From Phoronis australis (lineage: Eukaryota; Phoronida; Phoronidae), in NCBI GenBank assembly GCA_002633005.1, contig NMRA01000247.1, positions 1-29,855 on the forward strand: a stretch of DNA of 29,855 bases, written 5' to 3'. A program made the translations under genes and the position numbers. Below are positions 29,855 to 29,855 of the stretch, piece after piece. Below the pieces are notes generated by a model. That model did no database searches. It was not told the origin of the DNA and saw only the letters and a list, made by a program, of their open reading frames with translations. Position 1 is the first letter of the stretch, and the number at the start of each line of letters is the position of its first letter.

Positions 29855-29855
29855 T

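Larger units (their letters stand above)
28143..29855 (-). mobile_element. LTR retrotransposon (gypsy-like), 3' part, minus strand, open at the right edge
   Basis: Reading from right to left: integrase C-terminal tail, zinc-finger extension ending at 29044, about 250 bp of AT-rich untranslated sequence, polypurine tract (28783-28795), then a 640-bp 3' LTR. That order and the tract placement fit an LTR retrotransposon of gypsy type. Gag, protease, RT and most of integrase lie outside the window. The coding part has no stop inside, so this copy may be fairly young. Confidence 0.85.

Overview
This looks like nuclear DNA of an invertebrate animal, probably marine. That is inferred from spliced, AT-rich unique sequence, large satellite arrays, and a set of invertebrate-type transposable elements (an LTR retrotransposon, hAT-like DNA transposons, a LINE with an RNase H domain). 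I see no bacterial operons, rRNA, tRNA or CRISPR. The species cannot be fixed from sequence alone. Almost everything recognisable is repeat or mobile element; the only host-gene candidate is a small minus-strand exon set around 20.1-23.2 kb. LAYOUT: 1-7357 is a 10-bp minisatellite (consensus CCTCCAGTGG) running off the left edge. 7358-14148 is a decayed LTR retrotransposon on the plus strand: gag with a zinc knuckle, retropepsin, reverse transcriptase, RNase H, remnants of integrase and a 139-bp 3' LTR. Its 5' LTR and gag start are missing where the minisatellite begins. A 2.65-kb hAT-like transposon (10478-13130) sits inside its integrase; removing it with one copy of the 6-bp target duplication restores the integrase reading frame. 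14149-16501 holds a second copy of the same hAT family, partly hidden by a 623-base gap. 17040-18645 is a satellite with ~32-bp monomers in dimers. 18646-23700 is AT-rich unique sequence with a dispersed repeat in two copies, a GT/GC microsatellite, a C-rich degenerate repeat and the candidate host gene. 23735-26880 is a second 32-bp satellite sharing the GGGAGCACCTTA core with the first; it has a 512-bp higher-order repeat (16 monomers) into which a 5'-truncated LINE (24676-26280) inserted with an 11-bp target duplication. 26881-28142 is AT-rich and ends with a relic of a second LINE-like protein. 28143-29855 is the 3' part of another LTR retrotransposon on the minus strand: integrase tail, an in-frame two-zinc-finger extension reached across a possible 40-nt intron, a polypurine tract and a 640-bp LTR. 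HOW IT FITS: the window records nested events: minisatellite against retroelement, hAT into retroelement, LINE into satellite, LTR element into LINE relic. The strongest new-looking points are the relation between the two 32-bp satellites, the exact 512-bp higher-order repeat that supplies an empty site for the LINE, paired-base changes in two LTR hairpins, and the zinc-finger extension of the minus-strand pol.
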